DNA from: Raskinella chloraquaticus (SeqCode)
GTDB taxonomy: Bacteria; Pseudomonadota; Alphaproteobacteria; Rhizobiales; UBA4765
Length of the DNA stretch: 49,431 nucleotides
Reading direction: 5' to 3'
Assembly (NCBI GenBank): GCA_002365175.1
Contig: DEZK01000042.1
Coordinates: 1-49,431, forward strand
The notes beneath the pieces were generated by a model that saw nothing but the letters and a program-made list of their open reading frames with translations, searched no databases and was not told the DNA's origin. The translations under genes and the position numbers were made by a program. This document shows, piece after piece, positions 24,092-33,416 of this stretch. Numbering within the stretch: position 1 is the stretch's first letter; every line of letters starts with the position of its first letter.

Positions 24092-26222
24092 CGGCGCCGC
24101 GTCGCGCCTTGCCAGACTTTATAACAGAAGACTTGCCGCGCCGCTCGGCAGTTTGGCTAGATGACGGCCTGGACGCGCCACTCCTAGGCTCCTGGCGTGA
24201 CGCCGGCAAGACCTCGAAACGTAAGGCACCGGCAATGGCCTGTGCCTCGATAAGCCTCACCTCGATCATGTCGCCCTGTCGCCATGTCGTCTTGCTGCGC
24301 CTGCCGCTGATTTCGCGCCGCTTTTCATCAACCTTGAAGTCATCGCGCCCGAGCATTGCCATCGGCACCAGACCATCCGCCCCGCTGTCAACCAGCGTCA
24401 CGAAGAGGCCCGCCCGCGTCAGGCCGCTGATGCGCGCTGAAAACACTGCCCCTACCTGGTCGGCAAGCGAGGTCGCGATGATGCGGTCATTTGTCTCGCG
24501 CTCGGCCAGTGTCGCGCGCCGCTCGGCCAGCGTCGTCTGGAGGGCGATCTGTTCGAGTTCCGCCTCAGGCAGCCCTTGCCCCGTATCGCTGCCAAGGCGA
24601 TAGGCGCGCACGAGTGCACGATGCGCCGTCAAATCGGCATATCGACGGATAGGTGATGTAAAATGAGCATATCGCCCGAGATTAAGTCCGAAATGCCCGA
24701 GGTTGTGAGTGGAATATTCGGCCTGAGCCTGGGTGCGCAGGACCGCTTCGTTGACCAGAAGTTCAACCGGCAAGCCGCGCACCTTTTCCAGCGCCCGGTT
24801 GAAGAGCGCCGGTTTCAGCACCCCGCCCTTGGCAAACGGAATATCAAGTGTCGACAGAAAATCGCGCAGCGAGGACAGGCGGTCGAGCGATGGTTGATCA
24901 TGGACCCGGTAGATAAGTGGCTGGCGCTTGGCTTCCAGGAGTTCGGCAGCCGCCACATTGGCCGCGATCATGAATTCTTCGATCAGGCGATGGGCGTCAA
25001 GTCGTGGTGGAACGACCACCCGGTCGAGCGATCCATCGGCTTTCAGCAGCAGCTTGCGCTCGGCCAGATCAAGCGCCAGCGGGGAGCGCTTGTTGCGCGC
25101 CTGCGCCAGTGCGCCGTAGGCGGCCCATAATGGCCGCAGCAAAGTGTCAAGCACATGCGCAGTAATGTCCGTCGGCTCGCCGTCGATTGCCGCCTGCGCT
25201 TGCGGGTAACTCAGCTTGGCGACGGAGCGCATGAGGATGCGGTGGAGGCTTTGGCCGCGCTTACTCCCGCCGGCATCAATGATCATGCGGATGGCGAGCG
25301 CCGCGCGGTCTTCATCAGGGCGCAGCGAACACAGACCGTTGGACAGGTGCTCGGGCAACATCGGCACCACCTGGTCGGGAAAATAGATCGAGTTGCCACG
25401 CTCCCTCGCTTCAAGATCAAGCAGACTACCGGCGGGCACGAAGGCCGACACGTCGGCGATCGCTACCGTGATAACAAATCCGCCAGGATTGGCAGGATCG
25501 CTGTCGGCGCTGGCATGCACCGCATCGTCATGATCGCGTGCGTCCGCTGGATCGATGGTAACCAGCGGCAGCGCCCGCCAATCCTCGCGCGGCCCGGCAG
25601 ACAGGCGGGCAGCCTCTGCCTCGGCAAGCGCCTCGGCGCTGAACCGGTAGGGCAGCCCATGCTGGGCAATGGCGATGAGCGACAATGCCTTCGCCCCTTC
25701 CAGGCGCCCCAAAATATCGCTGACCTTCGCCATCGGCCGCGAGGCGCGTGGCGCTGTAATTGTTTCAAAGGCGACCAGATCACCGTCGCTGGCACCGTGC
25801 AAATCGTCCGACCTGATCCCCCAGCTCCAGCCTGCCGCGCGCTTTTCGATCGCCACGACCTGCGCCCCGCCACGGCTGTCGAGCCGCACCAGTCCAACCC
25901 GGCGCTCGCTGGCGCGGCTGATCTTTTTCAACACCCGCCCGACATAGCCGACACCCTCGCGCGTCGAGCGATGAAGGCGAAGCAGCACCACATCGCCGAG
26001 CCTAGGTGCAGGGCCCGCCCGCCGCTGCGACGAGGCAATCACGGCAATGCGCGGCGCCGGCCCATGCAATGCGACGTTCCACTCGACCGCCTCGGCGATC
26101 AGATCGCCATCCTTATCACGGCCAGTGAGCTTGGCGGTGATAACCGGCGGCGGAGAAGCGCCTGGCAAGGATGGCGAGCGATTGCGGACGCCGCGCGGTG
26201 GCTGGCGCCTTCGCTCCTTCAC
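24045..26222 (-). CDS. rnr: Ribonuclease R
   Basis: Processive 3'-5' exoribonuclease of the RNB/RNase II family, 725 residues, shorter at the N-terminus than E. coli RNase R (about 813). An OB-fold cold-shock-like region covers about residues 60-160. The RNB catalytic core carries IDPADARDHDDAV (222-234, metal-binding aspartates) and HFTSPIRRYADL near residue 545. An S1 domain follows (about 600-680), and then a basic Ser/Arg-rich tail. The start is a GTG at 26222 whose GTGA overlaps the topA stop, with GGAG upstream. It degrades structured RNA and works in RNA quality control. Confidence 0.95.
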   Translation of the reverse strand: MKERRRQPPRGVRNRSPSLPGASPPPVITAKLTGRDKDGDLIAEAVEWNVALHGPAPRIAVIASSQRRAGPAPRLGDVVLLRLHRSTREGVGYVGRVLKKISRASERRVGLVRLDSRGGAQVVAIEKRAAGWSWGIRSDDLHGASDGDLVAFETITAPRASRPMAKVSDILGRLEGAKALSLIAIAQHGLPYRFSAEALAEAEAARLSAGPREDWRALPLVTIDPADARDHDDAVHASADSDPANPGGFVITVAIADVSAFVPAGSLLDLEARERGNSIYFPDQVVPMLPEHLSNGLCSLRPDEDRAALAIRMIIDAGGSKRGQSLHRILMRSVAKLSYPQAQAAIDGEPTDITAHVLDTLLRPLWAAYGALAQARNKRSPLALDLAERKLLLKADGSLDRVVVPPRLDAHRLIEEFMIAANVAAAELLEAKRQPLIYRVHDQPSLDRLSSLRDFLSTLDIPFAKGGVLKPALFNRALEKVRGLPVELLVNEAVLRTQAQAEYSTHNLGHFGLNLGRYAHFTSPIRRYADLTAHRALVRAYRLGSDTGQGLPEAELEQIALQTTLAERRATLAERETNDRIIATSLADQVGAVFSARISGLTRAGLFVTLVDSGADGLVPMAMLGRDDFKVDEKRREISGRRSKTTWRQGDMIEVRLIEAQAIAGALRFEVLPASRQEPRSGASRPSSSQTAERRGKSSVIKSGKARRGADGSASGAGRHVVDDE

Positions 26223-28861
26223 GCCGGCTCCGCCGCACCGGCCTTGCGCTTGCGCACCGGCTTTTTGGCAACGCTTGCCTTGGTCGTGCTCTTTGATGCT
26301 CTCGCGGACGTTTTCTTGGCGGTTTTGCCGCCGCCGCTGTCCCGCTTCGCGTCAACCAGCTTCACCGCCGCTGCCAGATCGAAGCTGTCCTTGTCACTGC
26401 CATTGGGCAACGTCGCGTTCACCCCGTCATGGGCGACATAGGGACCGTAGCGTCCCTCATGCAGCACAACATCCTGCCCGAGTGTCGGGTGCACGCCCAG
26501 CACCTTGCCCGGCGCCCGCTGGTTGCGTCCCCGGCCGGGGCCTTTGGCGAGCTTTTCGGCAAGCACTGTCACGGCGCGATTGAGGCCGATCTCGAAGACT
26601 TCATCGGCTGATGCGAGATTGGCGTAGGTCTTGCCATGCTGGATATAAGGCCCATAGCGGCCGAGATTGGCGATGATCATCTCGCCTGATTCCGGGTGGA
26701 GGCCGACATCGCGCGGCAGCGCCAGCAGCCTGAGCGCGATCTCAAGCGGCAGCGTTACCGGTTCATAGCCTTTGGGAATGCTGGAGCGCTTGGGCTTCTC
26801 GCCCTCGCCAAGCTGTACATAGGGCCCGAACCGTCCATCGCGCAATGTGACGGCTTCTCCGCTCACCGGGTCAATGCCGAGTTTCTTGATGCCGGGCGTA
26901 TCGCCATCGCCTGCAATTCCGCCATTCTTCTCGCCGTCAGGCTGAACCAGCGGCCGGGTGAAGCGGCATTCAGGATAGTTTGAGCAACCAATAAAGGCGC
27001 CGAATTTGCCAAGCTTCAGCGATAGCCGCCCGGTGCCGCAGGTCTGGCAGGTCCGGGCATCGCCACCGCCCTCGCGCGGCGGGAAGATATGAGGCCCAAG
27101 CTGTTCCTCGAGCGCCGTGATCACTTCGCCGATGCGCAAATTCTTGGTGGCATCGACATTGGTCGAAAAATCCTGCCAGAAATCGCGCAGCACCTGCCGC
27201 CAGTCGATTTCCCCCGCCGAGATGCGGTCAAGCTGTTCCTCGAGCGCGGCGGTGAAATCGAACTCCACATATTTGTGGAAGAAATTCTGCAGAAAGACGG
27301 TGACCAGGCGTCCTTTGTCTTCCGCATAAAGGCGTTTCTTGTCGGTGCGCACATAATTGCGCTCACGCAACACGTTCAGCGTCGAGGCATAGGTCGAAGG
27401 GCGACCAATGCCCAGCTCCTCCATGCGCTTCACCAGCGAGGCTTCGGTGAAGCGCGGCGGTGGCTCGGTGAAATGCTGCTTGGCGTCGATGGTGACGAGC
27501 TTTGGCGTTTCGCCAGCCGTCATCGCCGGCAGACGCTTGTTCTCGTCATCCTCATCATCATCGCGCCCTTCCTGATAGAGCTTCAGGAAGCCATCGAATG
27601 TGATGACGCTGCCGGTGGCGCGCAGGTCGAGCGAAGCGCCATCGACATTGGCGGTGATGCTCACGGTTGTCCGTTCGAGGAGAGCAGATTCCATCTGGCT
27701 CGCCAGCGCCCTCGTCCATATCAGCTCGTAGAGGCGGGCTTCATCCGACTGTACCGCCTTGTTGACCTCGCGCGGCAACCGCGACAGCTCGGTCGGGCGG
27801 ATCGCCTCATGGGCTTCCTGAGCGTTCTTGGCTTTCGTCGAATAGGCCCGCGGAACACCTGGCACATAGCTGTTGCCATAGAGCCTGGCGATGACGCCGC
27901 GCGCCTGGCCGATCGCCTCGCCGGCCATCTGCACGCCATCGGTGCGCATATAGGTGATGAGGCCGACGGTTTCGCCACCGACCTCGATACCCTCATAGAG
28001 CCTCTGGGCAATCTGCATGGTGCGTTGCGGGGAAAGCCCGAGCTTGCGCGAGGCTTCCTGCTGCAGGGTGGAGGTGGTGAAGGGCGGGGAGGGGTGACGC
28101 TTCACCGGCTTGGCTTCCACAGTGTCGATCCGGTAGGCCGCCTTTTCCAGGCGGGCTTTCAGTCCCATCGCCTGTTCTTCATTGGCGATATCTAGGCGCT
28201 GCAGCTTCTTGCCATTGGCTGCGACCAGCCGGGCCATGAACGCCTCGCCACGCGGCGTCATCATATTGGCGCCGACATCCCAGTATTCCTGCGCAATGAA
28301 GCGCTCGATCTCCGCTTCGCGGTCACACACGAGCCGCAGCGCCACCGATTGCACCCGGCCTGCCGAACGCGCCCCCGGCAGCTTTCGCCACAGCACGGGC
28401 GAGAGGGTAAATCCGACCAGATAATCCAGCGCGCGGCGTGCCAGATAAGCATCAACCAGCGCTGCGTCGATCTGGCGCGGATGGGCCATGGCTTCGAGCA
28501 CCGCGGATTTGGTAACGGCGTTGAACGCAACCCGCTCGATCGCGACGCCTGCCAGGACCTTCTTGGAGCGCAGGAACTCAAGCACATGCCAGGAAATGGC
28601 CTCGCCCTCGCGGTCGGGGTCGGTTGCAAGGATAAGACGTGTCGCTCCGCCCTTGAGTGCCCGCACAATATCGGCCAGCCGTTTTTCAGATTTGCTGTCG
28701 ACTGCCCACGACATGGCAAAATCTTCATCGGGCCTGACGGACCCGTCTTTTGCAGGCAGGTCGCGGACATGACCATAGGAGGCCAGGACCTGAAAATCCT
28801 GACCTAAATATTTATTGATCGTCTTCGCCTTGGCCGGGCTTTCGACTACAACGACGTTCAT
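26219..28861 (-). CDS. topA: DNA topoisomerase I
   Basis: Type IA topoisomerase of 880 residues that relaxes negative supercoils. The TOPRIM domain starts VVVESPAKAKTINKYL and carries ATDPDREGEA (80-88). The active-site Tyr is Y304 in LITYMRTDG. One four-cysteine zinc motif is seen (C605, C608, C626, C632), followed by several C-terminal repeats with GRYGPYIQHG or GRYGPYVAHD cores and a Lys/Ser-rich tail. It heads a run topA-rnr-DUF983-NUDIX with overlapping starts. TTGACA on the minus strand (28943-28948) may be the -35 of its promoter, but the matching -10 (CATGGT) is poor. Confidence 0.97.
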   Translation of the reverse strand: MNVVVVESPAKAKTINKYLGQDFQVLASYGHVRDLPAKDGSVRPDEDFAMSWAVDSKSEKRLADIVRALKGGATRLILATDPDREGEAISWHVLEFLRSKKVLAGVAIERVAFNAVTKSAVLEAMAHPRQIDAALVDAYLARRALDYLVGFTLSPVLWRKLPGARSAGRVQSVALRLVCDREAEIERFIAQEYWDVGANMMTPRGEAFMARLVAANGKKLQRLDIANEEQAMGLKARLEKAAYRIDTVEAKPVKRHPSPPFTTSTLQQEASRKLGLSPQRTMQIAQRLYEGIEVGGETVGLITYMRTDGVQMAGEAIGQARGVIARLYGNSYVPGVPRAYSTKAKNAQEAHEAIRPTELSRLPREVNKAVQSDEARLYELIWTRALASQMESALLERTTVSITANVDGASLDLRATGSVITFDGFLKLYQEGRDDDEDDENKRLPAMTAGETPKLVTIDAKQHFTEPPPRFTEASLVKRMEELGIGRPSTYASTLNVLRERNYVRTDKKRLYAEDKGRLVTVFLQNFFHKYVEFDFTAALEEQLDRISAGEIDWRQVLRDFWQDFSTNVDATKNLRIGEVITALEEQLGPHIFPPREGGGDARTCQTCGTGRLSLKLGKFGAFIGCSNYPECRFTRPLVQPDGEKNGGIAGDGDTPGIKKLGIDPVSGEAVTLRDGRFGPYVQLGEGEKPKRSSIPKGYEPVTLPLEIALRLLALPRDVGLHPESGEMIIANLGRYGPYIQHGKTYANLASADEVFEIGLNRAVTVLAEKLAKGPGRGRNQRAPGKVLGVHPTLGQDVVLHEGRYGPYVAHDGVNATLPNGSDKDSFDLAAAVKLVDAKRDSGGGKTAKKTSARASKSTTKASVAKKPVRKRKAGAAEPA

Positions 28862-29033
28862 ACAGGTAACCGTTCCGGTTGATTTTCAGATGAAGGGCGC
28901 TCAGGCGCTGCGGCGGCGGACCATGTCGCGACGACCGCTCGCTGTCAAATCGCGGGCTGCGGACGCGCAGCGTCAGTCCCACATTCCGACATGATCAACG
29001 GCGTTCTTTTGATTTAACAACATATCCTTTTGG

Positions 29034-29063
29034 TTGTTTTTTAAAATTAACACACGTTATAAT
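29034..29063 (+). promoter_or_regulatory. Sigma-70-type promoter for the small gene at 29096
   Basis: TTGTTT at 29034-29039 and a perfect TATAAT at 29058-29063, separated by 18 bases, in an AT-rich patch that stands out from the GC-rich surroundings. Transcription would begin near 29070, giving a leader of about 26 bases before the ATG at 29096. It is the clearest consensus -10 element in the window. Confidence 0.6.
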
Positions 29064-29095
29064 TGCGCAGATGAAATTTCACCGCGCAGGTGCCC

Positions 29096-29269
29096 ATGGC
29101 GGTTATCCAGATGCAGTCGAACGAAAGATATCGGACGGCCTCCTATCTTGCTGAAATGCTTGGTGAGCTGAAGGCTTTGGCGATGGCCGCTCGTCTTCAT
29201 GATTTGGCATATTTGACCGCTCTTGCCGAGGCCGAGGCAAAACTGCACGTGCCAGACGATCCGAGATGA
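29096..29269 (+). CDS. Small conserved-looking hypothetical protein (57 residues)
   Basis: A 57-codon reading frame with a YLAEMLGELKALAMAARLH core, ending in an acidic AEAEAKLHVPDDPR tail. It is predicted to be a single amphipathic helical segment, with no signal peptide or membrane helix. It resembles short helical proteins I recall from Hyphomicrobiales in which a SYLAEM-type sequence recurs, but no function is known. It has a good promoter (TTGTTT-N18-TATAAT) 33 bases upstream and an AGGTG just before the ATG. It lies divergent from topA and convergent with dprA, ending 10 bases before the dprA stop. A second ATG at codon 6 could also be used. Confidence 0.7.
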   Translation: MAVIQMQSNERYRTASYLAEMLGELKALAMAARLHDLAYLTALAEAEAKLHVPDDPR

Positions 29270-29278
29270 CGCCAGCCC

Positions 29279-30424
29279 TCACGACAGCAGCGAGATGCGG
29301 TTTCCCCGCAAACGTTCGATCCGGCCCGCAAGTTCCAGCTCCAGCAAGATGACGTTGACGAAGGCGGGCTGGAGGCCGGTTTCACGAATCAACGTGTCGA
29401 TGTCGACTGGAGCAGGTCCGAGAGCATTGATCAGCCGGGCACGATCGGTTTCCGGCGGCTCGTGATCGGCCACCTCCGGCTCATCGCTGCGAAAGACAAT
29501 CGGAACACTGGCCTTCCAGTCACGTGGCGTGATCGCCCGCAAATGCTCCAGCACATCTTCGGCATTCGATGTCATCGTCGCCCCCTCCTTGATGAGACGA
29601 TTGGTCCCGGCGGCTCTCGGGTCAAGAGGCGAACCGGGAACAGCGAAGACCTCGCGGCCAAATTCATTAGCGAGCCGCGCGGTTATCAGCGAGCCGGACC
29701 GCTCTGCCGCTTCCACCACCACGACGCCAAGTGCCACGCCGGCAATGATGCGGTTGCGCCGGGGAAAATCCCTGGCCTGCGCCTGCCAGCCAAAGGGCAT
29801 TTCGGAAATGATCGCTCCCTTATCGCTGATCTGCTCATAAAGCTTGCGGTGTTCGCTGGGGTAAACCTGATCAACGCCGCCGGCGAGTATGGCGACGGTG
29901 CCGTTCGCAAGGGAGGCTTCATGCGCTGCCGCGTCGATGCCGCGCGCGAGGCCTGAGGCGACGACGTAGCCTTGAGCACCCAGATCTTCGGCAAGTTGAC
30001 GGGCAAACCGTCTGCCGAGGGCGGATGCGTTGCGTGAACCGACGATTGATACGATCATGCGCCGGACGATATCGCCCCGCCCGCGTATCGCCAGTAACGG
30101 AGGCGGCGCGTCAACAAAGGCAAGGGCTGCAGGATAATCTGTCTCGCCATAGGCAACGAGCCTGGCACCAAATCGCTCGATCGCCGCGACTTCCTGTTCG
30201 GCATCCGCAGCACTGGCAATCTTGAGTGCTCTGGCCCCACCGCGCCGCGCCAGTTCGGGCAGGGCCGCCAGCGCGCCTGCCGCACCCCCATAGCGATTGA
30301 CCAGGCTGCGAAACGTTGCAGGGCCGACGTTTTCGCTGCGGATCAATCGCAACCAGTCAAGCTTTTGCTGATCCGTCAGGGGGGGAAGCGCGGTGTTACC
30401 CCAAGGCAGCAGATCAGCGCTCAT
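29279..30424 (-). CDS. dprA: DNA-processing protein DprA
   Basis: A 381-residue protein that loads RecA onto incoming single-stranded DNA in transformation; also kept in bacteria not known to be competent. The Rossmann-like core has SIVGSRNASALG, VASGLARGIDAAAH, the FPRRNRIIAG segment and AERSGSLITA. An N-terminal SAM-like part covers about residues 20-75, and a C-terminal winged-helix (DprA-WH) from about residue 320 to the end. The start overlaps the plsY stop (ATGA). It follows topA in the opposite part of the block, with the small 29096 gene between them. Confidence 0.95.
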   Translation of the reverse strand: MSADLLPWGNTALPPLTDQQKLDWLRLIRSENVGPATFRSLVNRYGGAAGALAALPELARRGGARALKIASAADAEQEVAAIERFGARLVAYGETDYPAALAFVDAPPPLLAIRGRGDIVRRMIVSIVGSRNASALGRRFARQLAEDLGAQGYVVASGLARGIDAAAHEASLANGTVAILAGGVDQVYPSEHRKLYEQISDKGAIISEMPFGWQAQARDFPRRNRIIAGVALGVVVVEAAERSGSLITARLANEFGREVFAVPGSPLDPRAAGTNRLIKEGATMTSNAEDVLEHLRAITPRDWKASVPIVFRSDEPEVADHEPPETDRARLINALGPAPVDIDTLIRETGLQPAFVNVILLELELAGRIERLRGNRISLLS

Positions 30425-31032
30425 TGACTGCCGATCCTCGATTCCGTTCCGCTGCGCAAGCGGGCGATATTGTCACGATGGCGCCAGCCCAGACAGGCTG
30501 CCAGCAGGAGATAAAGGACCGCCTCGCGCGGGAAGGCGAGACCCAGGGCGATGAGTGGTGCGCTGGCAGCAGCAATCAGGGCCGATAGTGACGAGTAGCG
30601 GGTGAGCCAGGCTACGCTCAGCCATATCGCTGCAAAGGCGATGGCAACCGGCCACGCCGTACCGAGGAGGACGCCAAGGAAGGTCGCCACCCCCTTACCG
30701 CCGCGAAAACGCAGCCAGACGGGGTAGAGATGACCCAGAAACGCACCAGCACCAGCAATCAATCCCGCATCGCTGCTCCAGTTGGCGGCAAGGGCTGAGG
30801 CGGCTGTTCCCTTCAGCAGATCGCCCAGAAGCGTCAATGCCGCAAGGCCCTTGCGCCCGGTCCGCAGGACATTGGTGGCACCGATATTTCCCGAGCCGAT
30901 CTGCCGCAGATCGCCCGCGCCCGCAAACCGCGTGATGATAATGCCGAAGGGGATCGAGCCCAGAAGATAGCCGAAGGCGAGGGCTATCATCGCGCCCTGC
31001 AAGGTCATGGTGCTGGTGAAAAATTCCGCCAT
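30421..31032 (-). CDS. plsY: Glycerol-3-phosphate acyltransferase PlsY
   Basis: A 203-residue integral membrane enzyme that transfers acyl from acyl-phosphate to glycerol-3-phosphate, the first step of phospholipid synthesis. Hallmarks are GYLLGSIPFG, the active-site loop RQIGSGNIGATNVLR near residues 43-57, and LRFRGGKGVATFLG near residue 107. Several hydrophobic helices are present and the protein sits in the inner membrane. An AGGGG stretch precedes the ATG. It overlaps dprA by four bases, forming a plsY-dprA pair, and lies 32 bases after the pyrC-like gene. Confidence 0.96.
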   Translation of the reverse strand: MAEFFTSTMTLQGAMIALAFGYLLGSIPFGIIITRFAGAGDLRQIGSGNIGATNVLRTGRKGLAALTLLGDLLKGTAASALAANWSSDAGLIAGAGAFLGHLYPVWLRFRGGKGVATFLGVLLGTAWPVAIAFAAIWLSVAWLTRYSSLSALIAAASAPLIALGLAFPREAVLYLLLAACLGWRHRDNIARLRSGTESRIGSQ

Positions 31033-31064
31033 AAGGATCCACCCCTACCCGTGTCGCTGCAAGC

Positions 31065-32396
31065 TTATGAGTGGACCACCGCTCCTGCAACCACCGTCAG
31101 CTTGACTTTGCCCTGAAAGCGGGCGCGCTCGAAGCACGAGTTCTTGGAGCGTGAAACGATCATTGCCTCGTCGTAGACATAGGGCTCATCGATATCGATG
31201 AGAATGACATCCCCCGGCGCGCCGATTGCAAGCCGTCCTTGCGGCAGACCGAGCAGATCGGCGGGTGTCGTTGACAGCGCCCGCAGCAGCGTGACCAGCG
31301 AGCAATCGCCCGCATGATAAAGCCGCAACGAAGCCGCCAGCAGGGTCTCAAGGCCGATGGCGCCGTTCTCGGCTTCCGCAAACGGGTAGCGTTTGGTCTC
31401 CACATGCTGCGGATCGTGGTTCGAGACGATGACGTCGATGGTGCCGTCAGCGAGCGCGGCAACACAGGCTTGCCGGTCCGTTTCGGTACGCAGCGGCGGA
31501 GCGAGCTTGAAGAAGGTGCGATAGCCGCCGATATCGCTTTCATTGAGCGTCAGATTGGCAATCGCCACCCCGCAGGAAACCGGCAGGCCCTGACGCTTGG
31601 CAGCCCGCATGACGTCAAACGAGGCAGCCGTTGACAGAAGCGCCGCATGATAGCGCCCGCCGGTGAGCGCGACGAGCCTCAGATCGCGCTCGAGAGGGAT
31701 GGTTTCGGCTTCCAGCGGAATGCCCTGGAGGCCAAGGCGCGAGGCCATCTCGCCCTCGTTCATCACCCCTTCGCCGACGAGATGCGGATCCTCGACATGG
31801 TGGACGACCAGCGCGTCGAAATCGCGGGCATAGGCAAGTGTGCGCCGCATCACCTGCGCATTCGTCAACGAGGTGCGCCCGGAGGTGAACGCCGCCGCTC
31901 CCGCCCACGTCAGCAGGCCGATCTCGGTCATTTCCTGACCCTTGAGACCCTTGGTGAGGGCTGCCATCGGCACCACCCGCACCGGGCTCGTGTCGCGCGC
32001 CCGCCGCAGCACGAAATCAACCAGCGCCGGCTCATCGATCACCGGATCGGTATCAGGCATCATGACGATGGTGGTGACACCGCCTGCCGCCGCCGCCCGT
32101 CCGGCGCTGCGTAACGTTTCGCGATGCTCGAACCCCGGCTCGCCGATGAAGACGCGCATATCGATGAGGCCTGGCGCCAGCACCTGACCCTTTGCCTCGA
32201 TGATCTGTGTTCCCGGCGGCAATCGCCCGACCGCGCAATCCTTGCCAACCGCGCTGATGATGCCATTTTCTATGAGACAATCGCCGGTTTCATCGCGCCC
32301 GCTGTCGGGGTCGATGAGACGGGCGCCGCGGATATAGAGCGGTGGCCCCGGCGGATAGGTGTTGAGCGCGTCCTTGCGGTCAGAGCCGGGCTTCAT
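31065..32396 (-). CDS. pyrC: Dihydroorotase-like protein, predicted non-catalytic (PyrC'/PyrX type)
   Basis: A 443-residue protein of the class I dihydroorotase family, encoded directly behind pyrB. Instead of the metal-binding HxH motif it reads DMRVFIGEPG, with Arg and Phe at the two histidine positions. The later TDHAPH-type catalytic motif appears as VSNHDPQHVETKR, so the catalytic Asp is replaced as well. Other family blocks are intact (MMPDTDPVID, GRYHAALLSTA, GLETLLAA). This resembles the inactive pyrC' subunit that in Pseudomonas is needed for aspartate transcarbamoylase assembly. I infer a structural partner of PyrB, with the true dihydroorotase elsewhere. Confidence 0.88.
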   Translation of the reverse strand: MKPGSDRKDALNTYPPGPPLYIRGARLIDPDSGRDETGDCLIENGIISAVGKDCAVGRLPPGTQIIEAKGQVLAPGLIDMRVFIGEPGFEHRETLRSAGRAAAAGGVTTIVMMPDTDPVIDEPALVDFVLRRARDTSPVRVVPMAALTKGLKGQEMTEIGLLTWAGAAAFTSGRTSLTNAQVMRRTLAYARDFDALVVHHVEDPHLVGEGVMNEGEMASRLGLQGIPLEAETIPLERDLRLVALTGGRYHAALLSTAASFDVMRAAKRQGLPVSCGVAIANLTLNESDIGGYRTFFKLAPPLRTETDRQACVAALADGTIDVIVSNHDPQHVETKRYPFAEAENGAIGLETLLAASLRLYHAGDCSLVTLLRALSTTPADLLGLPQGRLAIGAPGDVILIDIDEPYVYDEAMIVSRSKNSCFERARFQGKVKLTVVAGAVVHS

Positions 32397-32402
32397 GATG
32401 CC

Positions 32403-33353
32403 TCACTGATTGGGCAGGTGGCGCGCCAGCGCCTGAAGAACCGCCATGCGCACCGCCACCCCCATTTCCACCTGATCGCGGATGAGGCTTTGTGGCCCAT
32501 CGGCAATGGCGCTGTCGATCTCGACGCCGCGATTCATCGGCCCTGGATGCATGACGAGGGCGTCGGGCTTGGCAAAGGCGAGTTTTTCCTCATCGAGGCC
32601 GAAATAGCGGAAATATTCCGGCACCGAGGGCACGAAGCTGCCCGCCATGCGCTCCCGTTGCAGGCGCAGCATCATGACGATGTCGCAGCCCTCAAGTCCT
32701 GCCCGCATATTGGTGAAAACCTGCACCCCGAAGCGTTCGATGCCGCTGGGGAGAAGCGTGGTTGGCGCCACGACCCGCACCTCGGCGCCCAGCGCCTGCA
32801 GGCAGAGGATGTTGGAGCGTGCCACCCGGCTGTGCAGGATATCGCCGCAGATAGCGATCCGCAGCCCCCCTACACGGCCCTTGGCGCGGCGGATGGTAAG
32901 CGCGTCGAGCAGCGCCTGGGTCGGGTGTTCATGCGCCCCGTCGCCGGCATTGATGACCGAGCAATCAACGCGCTGGGCCAGCAGATGGACCGCGCCGGCG
33001 GCGTGATGGCGCACCACCAGAAGATCGGGCCGCATGGCGTTGAGCGTGATCGCCGTGTCAATCAGCGTCTCGCCCTTTTTGACCGAGGATGACGCAACCG
33101 ACATGTTCATCACGTCAGCGCCCAGCCGCTTTCCGGCGATCTCGAAGGAGGATTGCGTGCGGGTGGAGGCTTCAAAGAACAGGTTGATCAGGGTGCGGCC
33201 CTTGAGGGTCGCCTTTTTCTTTTCAACCTGCCGCGACAGCGAGATTTCGCCCTCGGCAAGATCCATCAGCGTCGTGATGTCATGAGCTGAAAGCCCCTCG
33301 ATGCCAAGCAGATGGCGATGGGCGGCGGCAGGGCTGTCGCTGAATGATGTCAT
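32403..33353 (-). CDS. pyrB: Aspartate carbamoyltransferase catalytic subunit
   Basis: A 316-residue enzyme of pyrimidine synthesis that joins carbamoyl phosphate and aspartate. The carbamoyl-phosphate loop is FEASTRTQSSFE (residues about 59-70; the canonical loop has RT in place of QS). The GETLIDTA segment, HHAAGAVH, GDGAHEHPTQALLD and the final HPGPMNRGVEI confirm the family. It is followed after 6 bases by the dihydroorotase-like gene, as expected if the two assemble together. It lies 63 bases after ruvX on the same strand. Confidence 0.96.
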   Translation of the reverse strand: MTSFSDSPAAAHRHLLGIEGLSAHDITTLMDLAEGEISLSRQVEKKKATLKGRTLINLFFEASTRTQSSFEIAGKRLGADVMNMSVASSSVKKGETLIDTAITLNAMRPDLLVVRHHAAGAVHLLAQRVDCSVINAGDGAHEHPTQALLDALTIRRAKGRVGGLRIAICGDILHSRVARSNILCLQALGAEVRVVAPTTLLPSGIERFGVQVFTNMRAGLEGCDIVMMLRLQRERMAGSFVPSVPEYFRYFGLDEEKLAFAKPDALVMHPGPMNRGVEIDSAIADGPQSLIRDQVEMGVAVRMAVLQALARHLPNQ

Positions 33354-33416
33354 TAAAGCCTCCGCTTAGGGGCTAATGACGCGCGATGCAAGGGGAAGTG
33401 CGTCGTCCTGGCAGAA

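Noticed and set aside
25155..26441. Plus-strand frame of 428 residues opposite rnr and topA
   Set aside because: It crosses the junction of two well-supported genes and shows no domain.
28943..28971. topA promoter with TTGACA and a nearby GCTGCG/CGCAGC hairpin
   Set aside because: The TTGACA on the minus strand is a perfect match, but the sequence 17 bases downstream (CATGGT) is a poor -10, so I did not list it as a promoter feature.
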